DNA of 64,000 nucleotides from Apoda limacodes (GCA_946406115.1 OX291544.1:18741521-18805520), one strand, 5' to 3'. Shown: positions 1 to 15,000, counted from the first letter of the stretch. Translations and numbers: made by a program. The notes: a model not told the origin generated them from the sequence alone.

Positions 1-1
1 G

Positions 2-3000
2 ATCTACTGTAAAAGGAATATTAGACTATCTTGTTATGAGTCACAGACGCAGGAACAACAAAAAATTATTAATGGCCCTTTATCAGTTTACTCTGAGAAA
101 GTATCAAAGGGCTTATTGAGCAAAGATTCATTCCAGGAAAATGTAGTCCAACAACTTCAACATGTGTATGAAGATGTTACTTTGTTTCAAAGACCTACAG
201 TACAGCCACAGCCAAACAGATTTCTGAGGTTTTTTAGGAAAACTGAACCATTAAAAATAAAAGCTCCACAAGGCTTGTACATTTATGGGAGTGTTGGCGG
301 TGGTAAAACAATGCTTATGGATTTATTTTATGAAACTTTGCCGGTAAATATTAGTAAATAAATAAAATTAAAGTAATTTGTGTTGGGATCTCATTATGGG
401 GGTATTATTTTTATACATTCATGTAGGAATAGTCTAAGATAAAAATTGTAACCATCTGAGAATAGGTAGTAATTTTTTTTAAAAATTGCCCTTGTCTCCC
501 ATTATTTTTTTGGAAATAAATGGCTAAGTGGAAGTTGAACTAACTCACTCTCTAACCATTCCATGTCACCACCTAACAAAAACAAAGGCTTCTTCTCTTC
601 TTTCTCAAAAACTTTAATTGATAGAATAGCACCTCCTTATATGTAAATGAAATAAAAGAGTTGGTAGAAAAGAACAGTTTTTGAAAAAAAAAAAATTAAA
701 ATTATAAAAGTTCTGATATACTAGTGTTAGGTTATTTTTTTCCCGAGCAGAGCGAGGGCAGCCCACAGAGGAGTGTGTTTTATACATACCTAGCACTTAG
801 TTTTTCAAAAAAATATATTCTGTGCCCAATTTCTGCATTCCATTTGGGTAAGGTTGCCAGTTCCTAAAACTGAATAGTCGGACAGAGAAGTCAGTTTAGC
901 CAGACATTTAGGGAAATAGGCTGGACATCTTTAATTTTTTTAGTCTTAGTGTAACACGTCAATTTTCTTTTTGAAGTAAAACAAGTGTTTTTTTTAATAT
1001 TTAGCATTAAAAAAAAAATCTAATCCTAACAAAGGCCTGATACTGTCTGATTTGGCCCGACACGCAACCAAAAAGCCTGACTGTGTCCTGCTTTATCTGG
1101 ACTCCTGGCTACCCTACATTTGGGTATAACGGCAAGCTTCTTCATCTATTAAACATATTTTTATGTTAAAATGCCAGGGTGCAGAGAAGTAAAAAAATTA
1201 ACAAAACAAACCAAATTATTGTTAAATTGTTAAGTGCCATATGTGTACAGTAAAGTACACTTTACGAATACTGCCGGGGCTGCCTCAGATTTCTACCACA
1301 TTTGAGTAAAAGGGTGGACTCCCTATTACACAGAGTCCGGGGCAGCCCCAAGTTTCTATTTCAGCCAATTATTGAAAGGTTTCATTGTGCCATTTTGAGA
1401 CACTGGAATCTATTGCATGTTGGTTCCAAACCAGCAATCTTTAATACTAGATGAATCACTAAGATCTAGGCTATATCTAGCACATATGATTGTAATTTAT
1501 AACATCTAAACTTATGAACTACTCACATATTTTGTGTGTACTAACAATATATGGATGAAAAATCTGAAATTAATGAATTATTATTATTAAAGCCAGTCTT
1601 AACTTTCTTTTTTGGTTCAACTTTACTAACTGAAATCCTAGCAAAATATTGCTTAGTAAGTACCTAATTTTTTTTCCAGTGCCAGATTTTAGACAACCAC
1701 TTACAATTCAAATATGTTGTGATTTTGGTACCTATAGCATTACTCATTTTTAAATCTTCCGTTGTTACTTGTTATTTTACATTACAGCTCACTATAATAA
1801 CTGCAAGTTTTAAACTGGTATATTATTATTTTAACTTTAAAAAATAAATGAATATTCTCTTAGATTGTAAAAATTTTAGTATTAGCTATTATGGTTCAAA
1901 AAATAGAACCCATAAAAGGTCAGATAAACAGACATACATCATAGGCTTAATAATCCAGTTTTTGTTCTTGTGACTCTTTGGGTATGAAATGGAACCCTAA
2001 AAATCATTTACTTTTCTTTGTTTTTAGGGGTTACATACCTCAAAAGGAAAAAGAAACCCTTATAAGATCACTTTGTTGTCTGTCTGTCTGTCATGACCTT
2101 TTTTCTCAGGAATGGGTGAAGGTATTACTAAGGAAATTAATATTGAATACTAGGGTCTATGATTCCTTGAAGCTGTAAAAAATTTAGCTTCTAAGTCAAC
2201 GTAATAAAAAAATATTGCAAACTACGGCCATTTTTGTTGCATATCTGGACATTCACAAATAAATTCCTGCTGACCTAGAATTATGAAATTTGGCAAAAAG
2301 TAAAAAGTAAATCTGAAAACTGTAAATTTGTTTTCAAATTATAAACTTATTTGCAGTTGGTAAATAACCACAACCTATGTCGATGTATTGGGACAACAGT
2401 TGTCCAAGGGCAAAGTTAAGTTTGTCCCTCAATACAGTAAACCTTTTACGGAACCGTTGGTGCTGACTGGCGTCTGACTTGCACTTGACCAATTTTTTTA
2501 CTAATTGACATTTGTTCATATCATTTTATACCTTTCATAAATCTTTTTATGATGAATTTTAGATTAAGGAAAAGTTAAGAGTTCATTTCAATTCTTTCAT
2601 GTTGAATGTCCATGCTAGAATACATGAGCTCAAAATCAAATCTGGAAGAGGTGCAAGCTCCTTCCGAGATGAAGACTCCAAACCTTTTGATCCCATTCCT
2701 CCTGTTGCTGCAGATATCACTCAAGAATCATGGATAATTTGCTTTGATGAATTTCAGGTGAACCAACATTAAAGTTTTCAGTGCTGTTTATGAAATAATC
2801 ACAATATTGACAATATCCTACCTATGCTGTAAAAATGCTTTGAAAATTATGGACCATAACATGCATTACAGTATATGTATACATCTATATATGTTCAAAA
2901 GAGCTAAGCTAGCCAGTTTTAGTAGATTTACCACTAAAAGAAAATTTACCCAGTAAGACTCTAAATTTATTTTAGGTTGTTTGTTACAACTGGGTTTAAA

Positions 3001-6000
3001 TGGAGCTTTAGAGGTGCCATCATCAACATGTTTATGTACTTTCCATGGTGGTAGTAAACTATTATATTCTTTTTTGGTTGTAGCATTACCAAAGTTGGTC
3101 TAACACTTAGTTCCGGTTTTGTCTAAAGGCTCATGCAGTTTTTAGGTTAAGGGAGGCCAAAATCTCAACACTAAATCAAGTGGGTCAAACCAGCTAAGAA
3201 ATGTGTGGTTTACACGGACGTAAATCTAAATTTACTTCTGTGGTGGTTTACATGAAAGTTCTTTAAAAACTTAGGGTTATTAAACTGATGTGGCAGCTAA
3301 ACAGTAGTCAAATACTCTATTAAAAGAGTTATATAGGCCAGAAAATTTATATCTGTTAACTAACAATTACATAAATTATAAAAAAAATATACAATAAGTA
3401 CTGTGAGATGTATTTGTTTCATACTTCTTAAGTAACTTAGACCATAATGAAGGTATTTATAATAATTATAAAAAACTTACAGGTGACAGATATTGGTGAT
3501 GCTATGATTCTGAAGCGTCTATTTACACAACTTTTTGATAATGGTTGCGTTGTTATAGCTACTAGTAACAGAAAGCCTGATGATTTGTACAAGAATGGTT
3601 TGCAAAGATCAAACTTTTTGCCATTTATACCAATAATGAAGTCCCACTGTCATGTCATTCAATTAGATTCTGGCATAGATTATAGATTACGTGGTATTGG
3701 AAGTAAATATAGTAAATACTTTCTGTAAGTATAAATTACTAATTTTATATACAGTTGTTGAAGTTGGTGTCTTGAATACTTTACCAAATATAAACATATT
3801 CTGCTTTTTCATTTATATTGACTATTAAATGTTGCTTATCATGACCTACAAATGACATACAAGTTAATAGCTATTAATATTGCTTCCCCTTTTATTTTAT
3901 TTCCTTTTTTCCCAATGGATTCCTAAAGTGTGCAAACAGGACAGTCACTGTTGGGTGACTCACTTTACTGTGCTCTTTCGTGCTTCGAGCTTCGGTCACG
4001 TAAATTGTCAGTTCCTGGTTGTCATATATCAGCAGTTGTTAAGCCAAGTCTTATAGGTGACTTGCAGTGGAGTGACCACTAGCTCGGAAATGTCTGCCAA
4101 TTTGCACTAGGCCAGCGTGGTGGACTTTGGCCTAAGCCTCCTTTCTTTAAAGACGACTGAATACCAACATACAAACAATGACGCAACAATCCTTCCTTAG
4201 ATTAAAAGGCATTTAGGCGTCAATAAATAATAAATAACGTAACATGCTTTGGGGGAGGTCTACTGTAAAAACGGTTTTACACATAAGCTTCAAACATTAA
4301 GTGATAGATGGGTTACCCCAAAATACAAAATAATTACAAACAGGTAAATATTTTAGGTGTGTGGATATGTAGTTCATTACTTTAGTGATATAAAATAAGT
4401 AATAATTTAGATTTTTTATTATTCCAGGAGCAGTGAACTTACACCTGAAAACAATGCAGTAGATGGTTTATTTAAATTTCTTGTGTCAAAAGAGACCGAC
4501 ACTGTGAGGCCAAGAGTAATCAATATAATGGGCAGAAATGTTAAATTTGCTAAGACTTGCGGACGCGTATTAGATTCTACATTTGATGAACTCTGTGACA
4601 GAGTAAGTATTCAAAATTTGTTCATACTATGTTGGAAACAAGTATATTGTAATATAAATGTTAAAGTTTGTAAATAAATTAGGGAGAGTGTTAGCTACTT
4701 CATAACGCATAAACGGATTATTTGATTAAGATGAAATTTAGCAAATACATAAAACATGCCCTAAATGCGAAGCAGTTTGTCGGCAGTAATTCTCGTTATT
4801 ACTCTCTATTCTCGTTTGTTATGCCATATTATATGTCGTTGACTCGTCGGTAATATGTATGTTTTTGTATGTATGTATGTTTTTCAGAGATTTGGGTCCC
4901 TCTCAACGACGTAGTCTGTCTGTGTGTGGCATTGTGGGTTATTAATAGTTTATAAAAAGCTTTAATTGTGAGAATCACATTCACAGTAAGATTGTAATTT
5001 GATTAGTCATTTCTGGTAGAGTGTTTTATTTCTTTACCTTTACCTTTGTTTCAGCCTCTAGGTGCTAGTGATTACATAATGATATCAAAAACCTTCCACA
5101 CTGTGTTCATACGGAATGTGCCTCAGCTATCTGTTGCTACACACAGATCTCAGATGAGGAGATTCATTGTGTTGATAGATACGCTATACGACAATAAAGT
5201 TAGGGTATGAATTTGTTTTCAAATTTTACTAGCTGCTGCCCGCGACGTCATCTGCTTGAACTCTATGCTATAACATCACTTTTTGTGAACGAAACCATAG
5301 CGCGATCTAATTCGACGCCAACGCCATCTAGTTAGAAAATAAGAAACATTTTTATATGGTGAAAAATTATAACACATTTAAGTTATGACTTTACACGGTT
5401 TTTTTAAAAAAATTAAACGGTTAGTTGTGAGTAGAATAATTAATTATTAAGAAGCAAGTCAAATATGCGTCGTTAGATTACACGTTGTTACAGAATGCGT
5501 TGAAGAAATAAAGGTTCACTGCTCGTTCCCCGTTGGTGATAGCGTGATAATATGTAGCCTATATGTTGACCCGACTTCTAAACAATATTCGTGCCAAATT
5601 TGAAGTAAATCCATGCAGTCCTTTTTGAGTTTATCCCGAACATACATACAGACAAAAAATTTAAAAACTATATTTTTGGCTTCGGTATGGATTGTAGATC
5701 ACACCCCAAGTATTCTTTTAAAAAAATATTTAATGTACAGTTTTGACTTTCCTACCATTTTATTATATGTATAGATATTTCTTAAGAAAAATCAGTTACC
5801 AAAAAAATAAAAAGCTTAGTGCCCGAATGAATTGCAATGCATATCATAAAGGAGTCAAGTGTGTTTATTAAACCATTAGCGAGTAACACAATTAGTTTTA
5901 AAATATAAGTTAATATTTAAAGAGGTCCGTGAATTATAGTAAAATGAATGAAAGTTTTTTACAATTTGTAAAAATCATTCATGTCCATTTAAATAAATAT

Positions 6001-7382
6001 ATATTTTTTGTTTTTTTTTGGACATTACACACAGCGCCGTCTGGCCCCAAAGTAAGCAGAGCTTTTGTTATGGGTTACAACGGATACAGATACATATATA
6101 TTCCTTTTTTTTTGTAAATACATACATATTATACATAAATACACCCAAACTCAAGACAAAAACAAATGTTATTTATCACATAAATGTTTGTCCAATGCGG
6201 GAATCGAACCCACACCCTCTGCGCAACAGTTGGCAACACTACCAACTAGGCTGCGAGGGAGTCAAATTATTTAAACTTTAACTATTTTTACTAATCGCTA
6301 AAAAATATTATTTTACATACATTAGAATTAGGCAATTTGGGCACCATATGAAATAAACCAAACTTTTTGAATGTCGTGAAGAAGTGGTTTTGTGCTGACG
6401 ACACTTCGAGTTGAGATGTGATAGGGATACAAAATAGGTAACGATTTTTTCCTTCATCGAATAGCAAGTGGAGTGAATAATCAATGTAGGCACTTAAGAA
6501 AAAGAACCATTCGTATTCCGAGTGAAATCGAAACCCCTAAGCCACCACCGACCGACTCAGTGCCGGTTGGCGGCACTCAAATTCAAAGCTGGCCGAAATA
6601 AAATGTGTGATTTGTAAGGAAATGAGTTAAAGCTGGGGTCGAGCGGTTCAGTGTATTATAGCCGTTATCTATTTCGAACAGGGGTCACATTCGCTTACAC
6701 TGGTACATTTCTGTAGCTATTTACGCGTTTTGTACTGGAGCTGGCAGGAGCGACGCTTACTTATTTTGTGCCAACCTAATATAATTATACTTCTGAAATA
6801 TAATATAATCTCGTGTCTGCTTGAGATGTATTTTTATTTGTCTGCTTTTGATGTATTTTTGTTACATTATAACCTATTTTATAGGTAGTAATATCAGCGG
6901 ATTGTGACCCAAAAGACCTTCTAAATACACACGTACAGTCGGAGCTCGGCGATGCTGACAGAGCACTTATGGACGACCTGCAAATTGCTAAGAATTCTGT
7001 AAGTTGATTTTATTTCTAAATAATATTTGGGATTTTACGAAGTACTAAATTTTTTTAAATAGTGTAATTTATACTCTATAATTTCACAGTTTTAAACTAC
7101 CAAAGGGGGGTAACCAGGTCGGATACACACCCAAACCATAATCTGGGGTGCGGGACCATCTATTCACCGACCACTTAAGCTCTCCGTAAGTGGTGGGCCC
7201 ACCGCAGTGGCACCTCTTCTCATTCAGTGAATCTGTAAAAATACTTTTATTTGCAGGAAAATGCAAATGCAGCTATATTTACTGGCGAGGAAGAAATGTT
7301 TGCGAGCGACCGATGCCTTTCACGAATCATGGAGATGCAGACAGATGAATATTGGGAAAAATGGGGAAAGCAACCAACTTGA
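2..7382 (+). CDS. AFG1L: AFG1/LACE1-like mitochondrial ATPase, 3' part of gene (5' end outside window)
   Basis: AFG1-family AAA-type P-loop ATPases of the mitochondrial inner membrane help degrade or remove misassembled respiratory-chain subunits. Visible exons: 2-343, 2563-2757, 3483-3724, 4428-4602, 5055-5204, 6885-6998 and 7257-7382 (stop TGA 7380-7382). All have GT/AG borders and compatible phases, giving about 447 residues. Walker A (GSVGGGKT) is at 287-310. Walker B with the family signature (CFDEFQ, then VTD) crosses the exon 2/3 border at 2757/3483. A sensor motif ATSN is at 3558-3569. The conserved blocks [23 protein letters not shown] and MQTDEYW follow in family order. The frame is open to the left edge, so the start codon and targeting peptide lie outside. 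Introns hold repeats: a CR1/LINE-tail-like stretch near 3930-4165, a Helitron (5229-5775) and a SINE (6025-6262). An isolated TTG or ATG inside exon 1 is not the start. Confidence 0.95.
2026..2330 (+). repeat. Dispersed lepidopteran repeat tail in AFG1L intron 1
   Basis: The stretch begins with a TTTTTAGGGGTTACATACC-like opening, followed by a TGTCTGTCTGTC run, AGGAATGG and an ACGGCCATTTTTG block. A clearly related stretch with the same order of blocks lies at 19030-19290 in this window, and a third related piece near 52495-52620. It has the character of a transposon-derived dispersed family, but I cannot name it. The rest of intron 1 (344-2562) shows nothing recognisable. Confidence 0.45.
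3930..4165. repeat. LINE/SINE-derived repeat in AFG1L intron 3
   Basis: The segment has the wording of common lepidopteran repeat tails: a GTTGTTAAGCC block and then GGCCAGCGTGGTGGACT followed by GGCCTAAGCC. It has no open frame. Ends and orientation are not resolved. Confidence 0.4.
5229..5775 (-). mobile_element. Non-autonomous Helitron, copy 1 (AFG1L intron 5)
   Basis: On the minus strand the element begins TCTATACATATAATAAAATG (5775 downward) and ends GGGCAGCAGCTAG (5229). It is flanked by A on the left and T on the right, as expected for Helitron insertion between A and T with no target duplication. A second copy of 551 bp lies at 53508-54058 in the opposite orientation. The two share most of their length with indels. 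There is no coding capacity, so it depends on a Rep/helicase supplied elsewhere. Confidence 0.75.
6025..6262 (-). repeat. tRNA-derived SINE, copy 1
   Basis: On the minus strand the head reads like a tRNA: a box A-like TAGTTGGTAGTG and a box B-like GGTTCGATTCC about 35 bases later. A body follows containing TGTGATAAATAACATTTG and a tail ending near the ACACAGCGCCGTCTGG block on the plus strand. Copies sharing body and box B occur at 9268-9385 and 39397-39580, all in the same orientation. It is a SINE rather than a functional tRNA, because no complete cloverleaf with acceptor stem closes around the boxes. Confidence 0.6.
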
Positions 7383-9038
7383 CATTAAAATCTATGATTA
7401 TTACTTTCATAATTCACACGATTCATTAGAAAGTTTTATAACAATTGACTAGTCGATAAATTAGAAAAAAACAAATTATAGTAATACACTTATGTACAGA
7501 CACACTATATTTAATTGTTGCAGATATCATATCAGATCCTAGTGTACCTAATATACCTAATCATTGGGTTATAATGTATATCGTCGCCCTGATTACATTG
7601 TCCTTGTGCTTTTCGAGGTTTTTCACTGCAGAGCGACGATATGGTACGCATTTGACACAATGCTAGGAGACATAGAAAGATAAGACGTAGGAGTTTTGTC
7701 CATCACGTTTGTACATAAAAATTGAAAAATGTTCATGCCAACTTTTGTTGTCAGTAGTACGAGTATTAACTATGGTGCTATTATAGTAAATTGTATATCG
7801 TAGTAATATTATTTATTTCAAGTGTAAATTGACTTACCCATCATCCGGTAAGTCAAACATTAGATGTATTTGTCATAAAGTGTGATAAGTAAATTGATAG
7901 ATAATTTATTCTTAGGAACAGCAATTGACGCTTTACCTAAGTGTATAGTAAAAACTTGTTATTTCCGATTCATTATTGGTCCAGTACTTAAGGTACATAC
8001 ATGATGTTCAGTATTAGTTGAAATTCATTATTATTTTTGTATATTTTTTCTTGTTCCGTGTAGATAGTTAACAGGTACGCAAAGTTTTTTTGTTGTTGTG
8101 TTAATTTATTTTCAATAAAAATGTTATAATTTGCAATAAAATGTAGGTATACATTTATTTTCCACACTTCCACTAACTCAACGTTTAATGAAAGTAAAAA
8201 TTTTACCAGCCTTTTGATTTCTGGGTCAGTAAATTAAGAGCCAGTAGTATTTAGTAAATACGAGGACGCGATATGTAACTAAGCGTGCGTAAGTAGTGCA
8301 GCTAAGTCCTAAAAAATCTTGCATTTGCAATCGCTCAAGGATAACAGAAGCACTGTACATAGACATGTACTTAAATTACTTCATAAGAACCGTTTAATTT
8401 TGCGTTCTAGTAATAACAGATAGCTCTTCTAGTACAAAACATCATAAAAGTAGTTAGGATTCGCTAACATTCAATCATAAGCACCTATTAATTACAGATG
8501 GCGCTATTTTGTCCTAGTATGTTTGTTTGTAGAATAATTTGGTAAGGCCTCCTCTTTTTACTTTTTCGAAATATGTATATGTATATGCAAGAAATCAGTT
8601 TTTTCAATAGGACCTTTCCCTAAAAATAATAAATAAAATAATTTGAAAAACACACAATAAAAAAGTATGTATACTGGACGTTATATTTTTAATGAAAAGT
8701 GCGTGCTTTACAAAGTTACTTTCGCAGGTTTTACTCAAAACCCTGATGTTCTTAAGCATCACATTAATAAAAAACATAGTTTAGATGTAAGTCGAGGTCG
8801 TGACACCTAGATATTAAGACTTGCCATAAATTTTTAAACATTTTTTTTTTCGATATTTTCGCATTATCTTGGAAATCGGTACTATACTCGTCCCTTTCTT
8901 GCGCACACGATTCTTTAATTATTCATCTCGCTCGTCATGCATTGGCAAACTCTTAAATAAATAGCTGACAAGGATTATAAAATTCGTGCAATAAAGAAAC
9001 ACGATTGTAGGTTTCAACGTTTATAAAAAAGGACAGTC
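7383..9038. other. Intergenic region between convergent AFG1L and TFIIE-alpha genes
   Basis: This is AT-rich sequence that should include the 3' UTRs of both genes, since the two stop codons face each other 1.66 kb apart. I see no open frame with protein character and no clear repeat in it. Confidence 0.5.
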
Positions 9039-12000
9039 TTAATCATACATGTGACTATAATATTCTTGGTAGATTTGTATGTAGGTCTCCTTCTCTGAGG
9101 GAGTCATTTGCGCGATGACGTCATCGTCGATGCTGGTCAGTGGCACAGCCTTCCCGTTCACCATCACTGTGGGCGCGTTGTCATCAGAATCAGACTCTTC
9201 GCTCTCCATTTCAGCTAAAACCATTCATCACCGTAAATGAATAATAAATTACATAAACAGGTATTTCTGAGTACATTTTTTTTGGAAATACATATTATAC
9301 ATAGAATACACCCAGACTTAAAATAAACACAAGTATCACATAAATGTTTGTCATGTGTGGGGATCGAACCCGCGCTTTGAGATCGGCAGGCAGTACTTCT
9401 ATCAACAGCTTGCGTTTAGCTGCTGTCGCGTGGTTATTGTTTAAATGTGCATTGCGCTTTACAAACTTTTGTCACTTATGTCGCACAATGTAATACCAAA
9501 TGTGTATTTTGTCGCAACCTTCGTATTTTTTATTTAGCCAGAACTTTTAAACTTAACTTTTTTGGCAGAAACGCTATCTACAACTGGCAGGTATATTCTA
9601 GAAACAATACATAACGTTCTGAAAATAGCAAATCTTATCCTTATCAGCCTCATACGTCCCCACTGTTGGGGCACGGCCTATTCTCACTGGGCCACAGTCT
9701 ACACTCTGGCCCAGTGAGCATTGTGGATTTCACGTATGTCTTTCTTTGTTCCGACATAGGCAGGTTTCCTCACGATGTTTTCCTTTATCGCTAAGCCAGT
9801 GATGTGAATAATCAATGTACTTGAAAAATTGAGAAAAAGACTCATTGCTACTAGTCTAGTCAACAAGTGCGTTTTTGATCACCTTTTTTTTAGCAGTCTC
9901 GGAAAAATATGAATTAGGTGTCATTCGATTCGGAATCGCGTCTAGATGATTTTTGAAAAAAAATAAGTTTCGCTCAAAAAAATTTACTGAAAAAAAGGGT
10001 GTTTGGTTTTTTTGCAAGATTAAGAATATCTTTTAACTGCGTAGTTATAGATAGATAGTATCAGCGCCTTAACTAACTTTATTATTAATCAATACGTACC
10101 GACGGCGGCTAATTCGTCCTTCAGTTTGTACGGATCCTTTGGCTCTTCATCACTAGAATCTGAATGCTCTTGTTCAATGCCTTTCAGAGCGTTGGAGGCG
10201 GCATTACCAGTACCAGTGTTTTGTTTTTCGTGCGCCAGAAGAACGGACATAATATCGTCGTTCTTTTCTTTTCCAGCTGATTTAGCATTGGCATTGCTGG
10301 CTGCTTTTTCAAGTACTGCATCTGTTGAATGGACGCTATCACTCTGAAAGATTCAGACATATATAATATATATAGTTAACGTCCATGCTAGATAAATAGA
10401 ACTTAATAAGTTATGAATTATTTTTTAATCCTCGAGCATCTTGGGGTACCTAGTCAAAATGTTTATACTTACCTCCTTCCTGATTAAAGTAATTAAAAAT
10501 AAATTTGGTTCCGTGATATTTATGACCTACATTGTTCTTTTGCACAACTTTTCTAATATTAATTTAACTTTATAAAACTGCAAAGTTGACCGAAATAAGG
10601 GCCTAGATTTTCGACTTGCACACACACTTGTATTGTTGTGGTATTTTTAGGATGTGTCGAGATTTTGAAGACGCACTACACCAAATAATCATTATGAAAT
10701 TAAGAATACATTTCTTAATTTTATAACGGTTATAATTATTTTGGGCAGCACGTTGGGACGCCTAGATAGTTGTCAACAAACAACTAGAAACTAGATAGAT
10801 AATAGTGCTCTCGTTTATACAACAGGCAAGTTTCTTACGCAGCATGTTTAGGCAGGATGGACAGACGGCTGTGTTAACTGCCAACTGTTGCTTTTACATC
10901 CAACAACTACATACACTAACTAGTTGATTAGGGTCAATACGGTTCTCTACCTAGGCCGGACGGTGTTTATAAAGCTCATTAGGGCGACAGGATTGCTGAC
11001 TGTATACTAACATAGCTCAACGAGTCGCTATGGTAAAATGGCAGTGGACAGGGTACATATCCGATGGCCGATGGGGAACGAAGTTCGTGTGTTGTGACCA
11101 CGTACCGGAAAGCGCAGCGTAAGTCAGCCCCCCGCCAAAGAGACAGATAATATACTTCAAAGCGGCGCTGTGCCGGAGTGTAGCTGCCTTGTGAAGTTAG
11201 TTATTTGAGGCCTTTGTCTAGCAGCAGACGTTGTAAGCAAATATGACGATGACACTGACCTGTTCATTAGAGACGATGGTGCTTTCGACCATCCAGACCG
11301 GGCGCTCCTTGCGTAACGCGCTGGCGTCTGCAGCGGCGTCAGGTTCGCCGATGGTAATGTCGACTCGTGTCTCTTCCACCGCGAGACCTTGACTACGCGT
11401 CGCCTCGCCCGACCACTCACCGCCTCCAGGACGGGCCATACCTGATTGCTTATTTGTTAATCTGAAAATACCAGATAGCTAAGTTAGGGGAAGGCAGTTT
11501 AGTATCGGACAAGTATGGTTTAATTACTATATCTTGGATCGTTAAATAGTGTTAATTTTACTTATGTCCTTTAAATAGAAGACATTTTATGATCGGTAAA
11601 TATTTAGAGATGCTCAGAATAAAATCTTAATTACATAAAACATACATGATATCATGCTTGTTTTCTGGAAGGGTAGTCAGTTACGGCAGAATTCCAGATG
11701 CTATGATACTTGCACACTTCTACTTCATCCGCCAGTGTTTTTAAAACGTTTTTCGATTGTAACGTATCTACTCTTAACCTCACCTTTTCTATTGAGGTAT
11801 GTTCGAGGAGGTCATTATCGACACTCCCATTTAATTTTGTGTAATAAATTTGTTTCGTACATCTTTTTTAATTTATCATTTCTACAAGCCTTATTTATGC
11901 CAAAACATAAATTTCTCATTCCTTGTCACTATCTACATCTTTTTTTAATCCGCAGCGCTCTTGTATCACTCTGCATCTTATCCTGTTATTTAGAGTAACG

Positions 12001-15000
12001 CGCCTACATGCACTTCTCAATGATCTCATTTCCAAAGCATTACGACGACTGAGCTTCTAAAATGTTTTAGAGCCCTAATTGCTTCAAAGTGAGCCAAGCT
12101 CTTCAATGTCGTCATCTGTAAATGCAGTACCACCGGAGATTCGGAACGAAAGTGTGGTGGTATTATTCTTCAAAAAGGGAGACTAAACCCTTCTTTAGTA
12201 CCTACTATCGAAACCGACCGAAATCACTCCTAAGCGAGAGAGGGACTTCATATCCCCGAATCAGCCAGCAGAAACTTTGAGAAGGAGAATAAAGGACACT
12301 AATATTCAGCATTCCCGTTTTAAGCCTTTTTTATTGTAGAACCCATCTATGTGTGGGGCATTTATGTACTTGGGTTATTTTACATTAAAATAGAAAAGTA
12401 AAATTAAACCTTAACTACAAGCTGAAACAATGTTTTATTCATGTTTAAAAAAAAAAGAAAATAATGTTTGAGTCTGGGATTTATTTAAGCAGGGAAAAGC
12501 CTTGTCACACTTCTAACCCAAGTTTTTAGGCTTTTCGACCTTCTGAAGTCGCCATGTGCTTATTAGCTAAACACGCGATTAAGAGCGTAAAGATTGCGCG
12601 TTTTGCGCCTATGTTGCCGAGTTTTTATATTTATTGCGATATTTGAGAGGTCCAAGACTTGTAGCTGACTGTTACGACAGTGGTAGCAGAAAAGTCCACA
12701 TACGTAATGAGAATAAAATTTTACTGGCTCTTTATATTTCGTCTATTTAATTAAGATTTCAGCATCATAATGTGTTAACCACTTGCTGATTGCCGGTCAG
12801 GTTCAGTATCTTGTGAACCTTTACTAGTGTGTTGTATCCTAGCTGTCGTTTTTGCATCTATTTTTTTGTTTTTTTGCCCGTATTTTAGAAAGCATTTCCT
12901 ATTAGAGGTTTTTCCTAAAAATTCTCAACGATCCTAATGCAGAACACTAATATTAGTTAGGTAAAACCCAGAACTCTTCAAAACTACAACTTTGTAGACA
13001 TATGCACCATATTTTTTAATAACTCTATAATATTAGATAAGTCATTGGAAACATTTTGGGGTAGGGTATGGCGCCGGTATCTAGTCAAGTTTGTGTAGAT
13101 GATTTAGGGGGGTTATAAAATGCCATGGTATATAGATACCTGCCTTAACTAAACATAAACATAACAAAGTATAACATTATTTAACTATAGCATAGTACCT
13201 AAGAGTTTCTCATATAAATATAAAAAAAAAAATTACTACCGGATCTATGTTTTCATTATCGGATACTTAATAAATTTAGTTTATTTTATAGTACATAATC
13301 TTTACATATTTGAATGAAAACTGAACCCGTGATTTTAATTTTTCAGCCATTGATTCAAATACGCGATAAAAAGTTTAGTTTTTCCTTAAATTTTTAACTA
13401 TTTTATTATTTGCCGAAGAGTTTCAGACTTTCAACACCTTCTTCACGAACGTAAGCTGACTGTTAATGAAATCTGAATGAAGCTAGTTAAAATAAACAAA
13501 AAATCATCATTCTTTAACTTTTGTCTTTTTACATCTGGGCAAAGAGAAGAACTTATAACTGCGTAGAGCCCAGGATTTTGACAATTTAGTCAAGAAGTAG
13601 GTAACTAAATATTACGGCATATAATTATTTTTTGGTTAGTGGTACACTCCACAAAGCCATGGAAAGTTAAAAGTACCTTATTACTATTATTCTCACTTTT
13701 ATATACATATTTTATAATTGATTAGGTGGAAGACAGATTGTCGGAAGTCGATTACGTTGCCAATGATAAAACGCTTACCCTCGAATAGTGTTAATGTCCA
13801 CAGGTTCTGGCTCCAATATCTCTGGCGCCAGTTTGATGCCCTCCACCTCCCGGAGCAGTATGTACAGAGGTTCTAGCTGCTCGTTGTATTTAGCTAGTAG
13901 GAGACGGGAGTCTTTTTTAGGGAGTGCGGACACATCTTCTTCTACTGCGTGGCTGCAGAATGTGCATCGAAATTCTTGCGTCATCATATCATAAAGTTGA
14001 TCTGCCTAAAAATATTACTTTTAAACCTATGTTTTTATATTTGCTAGAATACGTAGGAAGTAAATATATTCGCACCGCAGGATTTACTTTGCGGTATAAA
14101 AATAAGTTTGTGACTTTAATGGCCATATCTATTAACTACGTCGACAGCAGCCTAATTTTTTACAAGGGACCATAGTATTTGATACAAAGTGATCCGATAA
14201 AGAATTCGTTTTTTAGGATTTCCTAGCCAAATGAGAGAAATGGAACCCTCATAACCCTTATATTATAAGTCTTTACATCTTTTCTAAGGAAATTATACAA
14301 AACGATGTCTTTTGTGAACCGCTCTAAAGATTTGTTATAAAACTTGGAAAAAAAGCAAAACCCAGAAATTAATTTAATTTTTATCGCGCATTGTGGGTAT
14401 AGGGTATTGTTGGATAATGCTTCAAAAATGCATCTAAGGTTTTTTTTCTCTAAGATGTACACTTTGCGTAATATTTTCTCCTAAAGTTGAAAAATTTGTG
14501 TAATTTAAGCCACGTACACCAAAAATCTGAAAAAATTACGATCATAAAGCTTCGTTAACAATTTCAACGAAGGTTTTAAACAAAATCGGTTCACAATTTC
14601 TTTAGATATTCGCAATAATTCTCATTCTACGAATTTCACTACGAATTCACTTAATGCATGTACGACACGCACTTGTTTTCTATTGACTACGGAACGGAAC
14701 CCTTAAAAAGGAAAAATGAAGGGTCTTACTTCAAGATCGGTGAACGTCTTAGCGCAGTTTGGACATTTGAAGCTGGCACGACTCGTGGCATCCCTCTCTT
14801 CAGTTTCCATGCGCTTTCGCATCAGATCCAGTTTGTATTTTACCACGTTCACGAATGTTTTGTAATTTATGAAATAATAATTGACTTTTTGTGCTTTGCC
14901 GTCTAAACCTGTAATTTAAGGTAGATATAAAGGCTAATGACTACAAGGCTTGCGACAAATCGCAATCGCAACCGAATCGCGATCGCCACCCATATGAACC

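Noticed and set aside
6190..6262. tRNA gene suggested by GGTTCGATTCC-like box B
   Set aside because: No complete cloverleaf closes, the sequence is shared with two other dispersed copies, and it has a SINE body; better explained as a tRNA-derived SINE.
11157..11420. Arg/Ser-rich 87-codon frame on the minus strand
   Set aside because: It overlaps TFIIE-alpha exon 5 in another frame; the exon frame joins correctly to its neighbours and matches the family.
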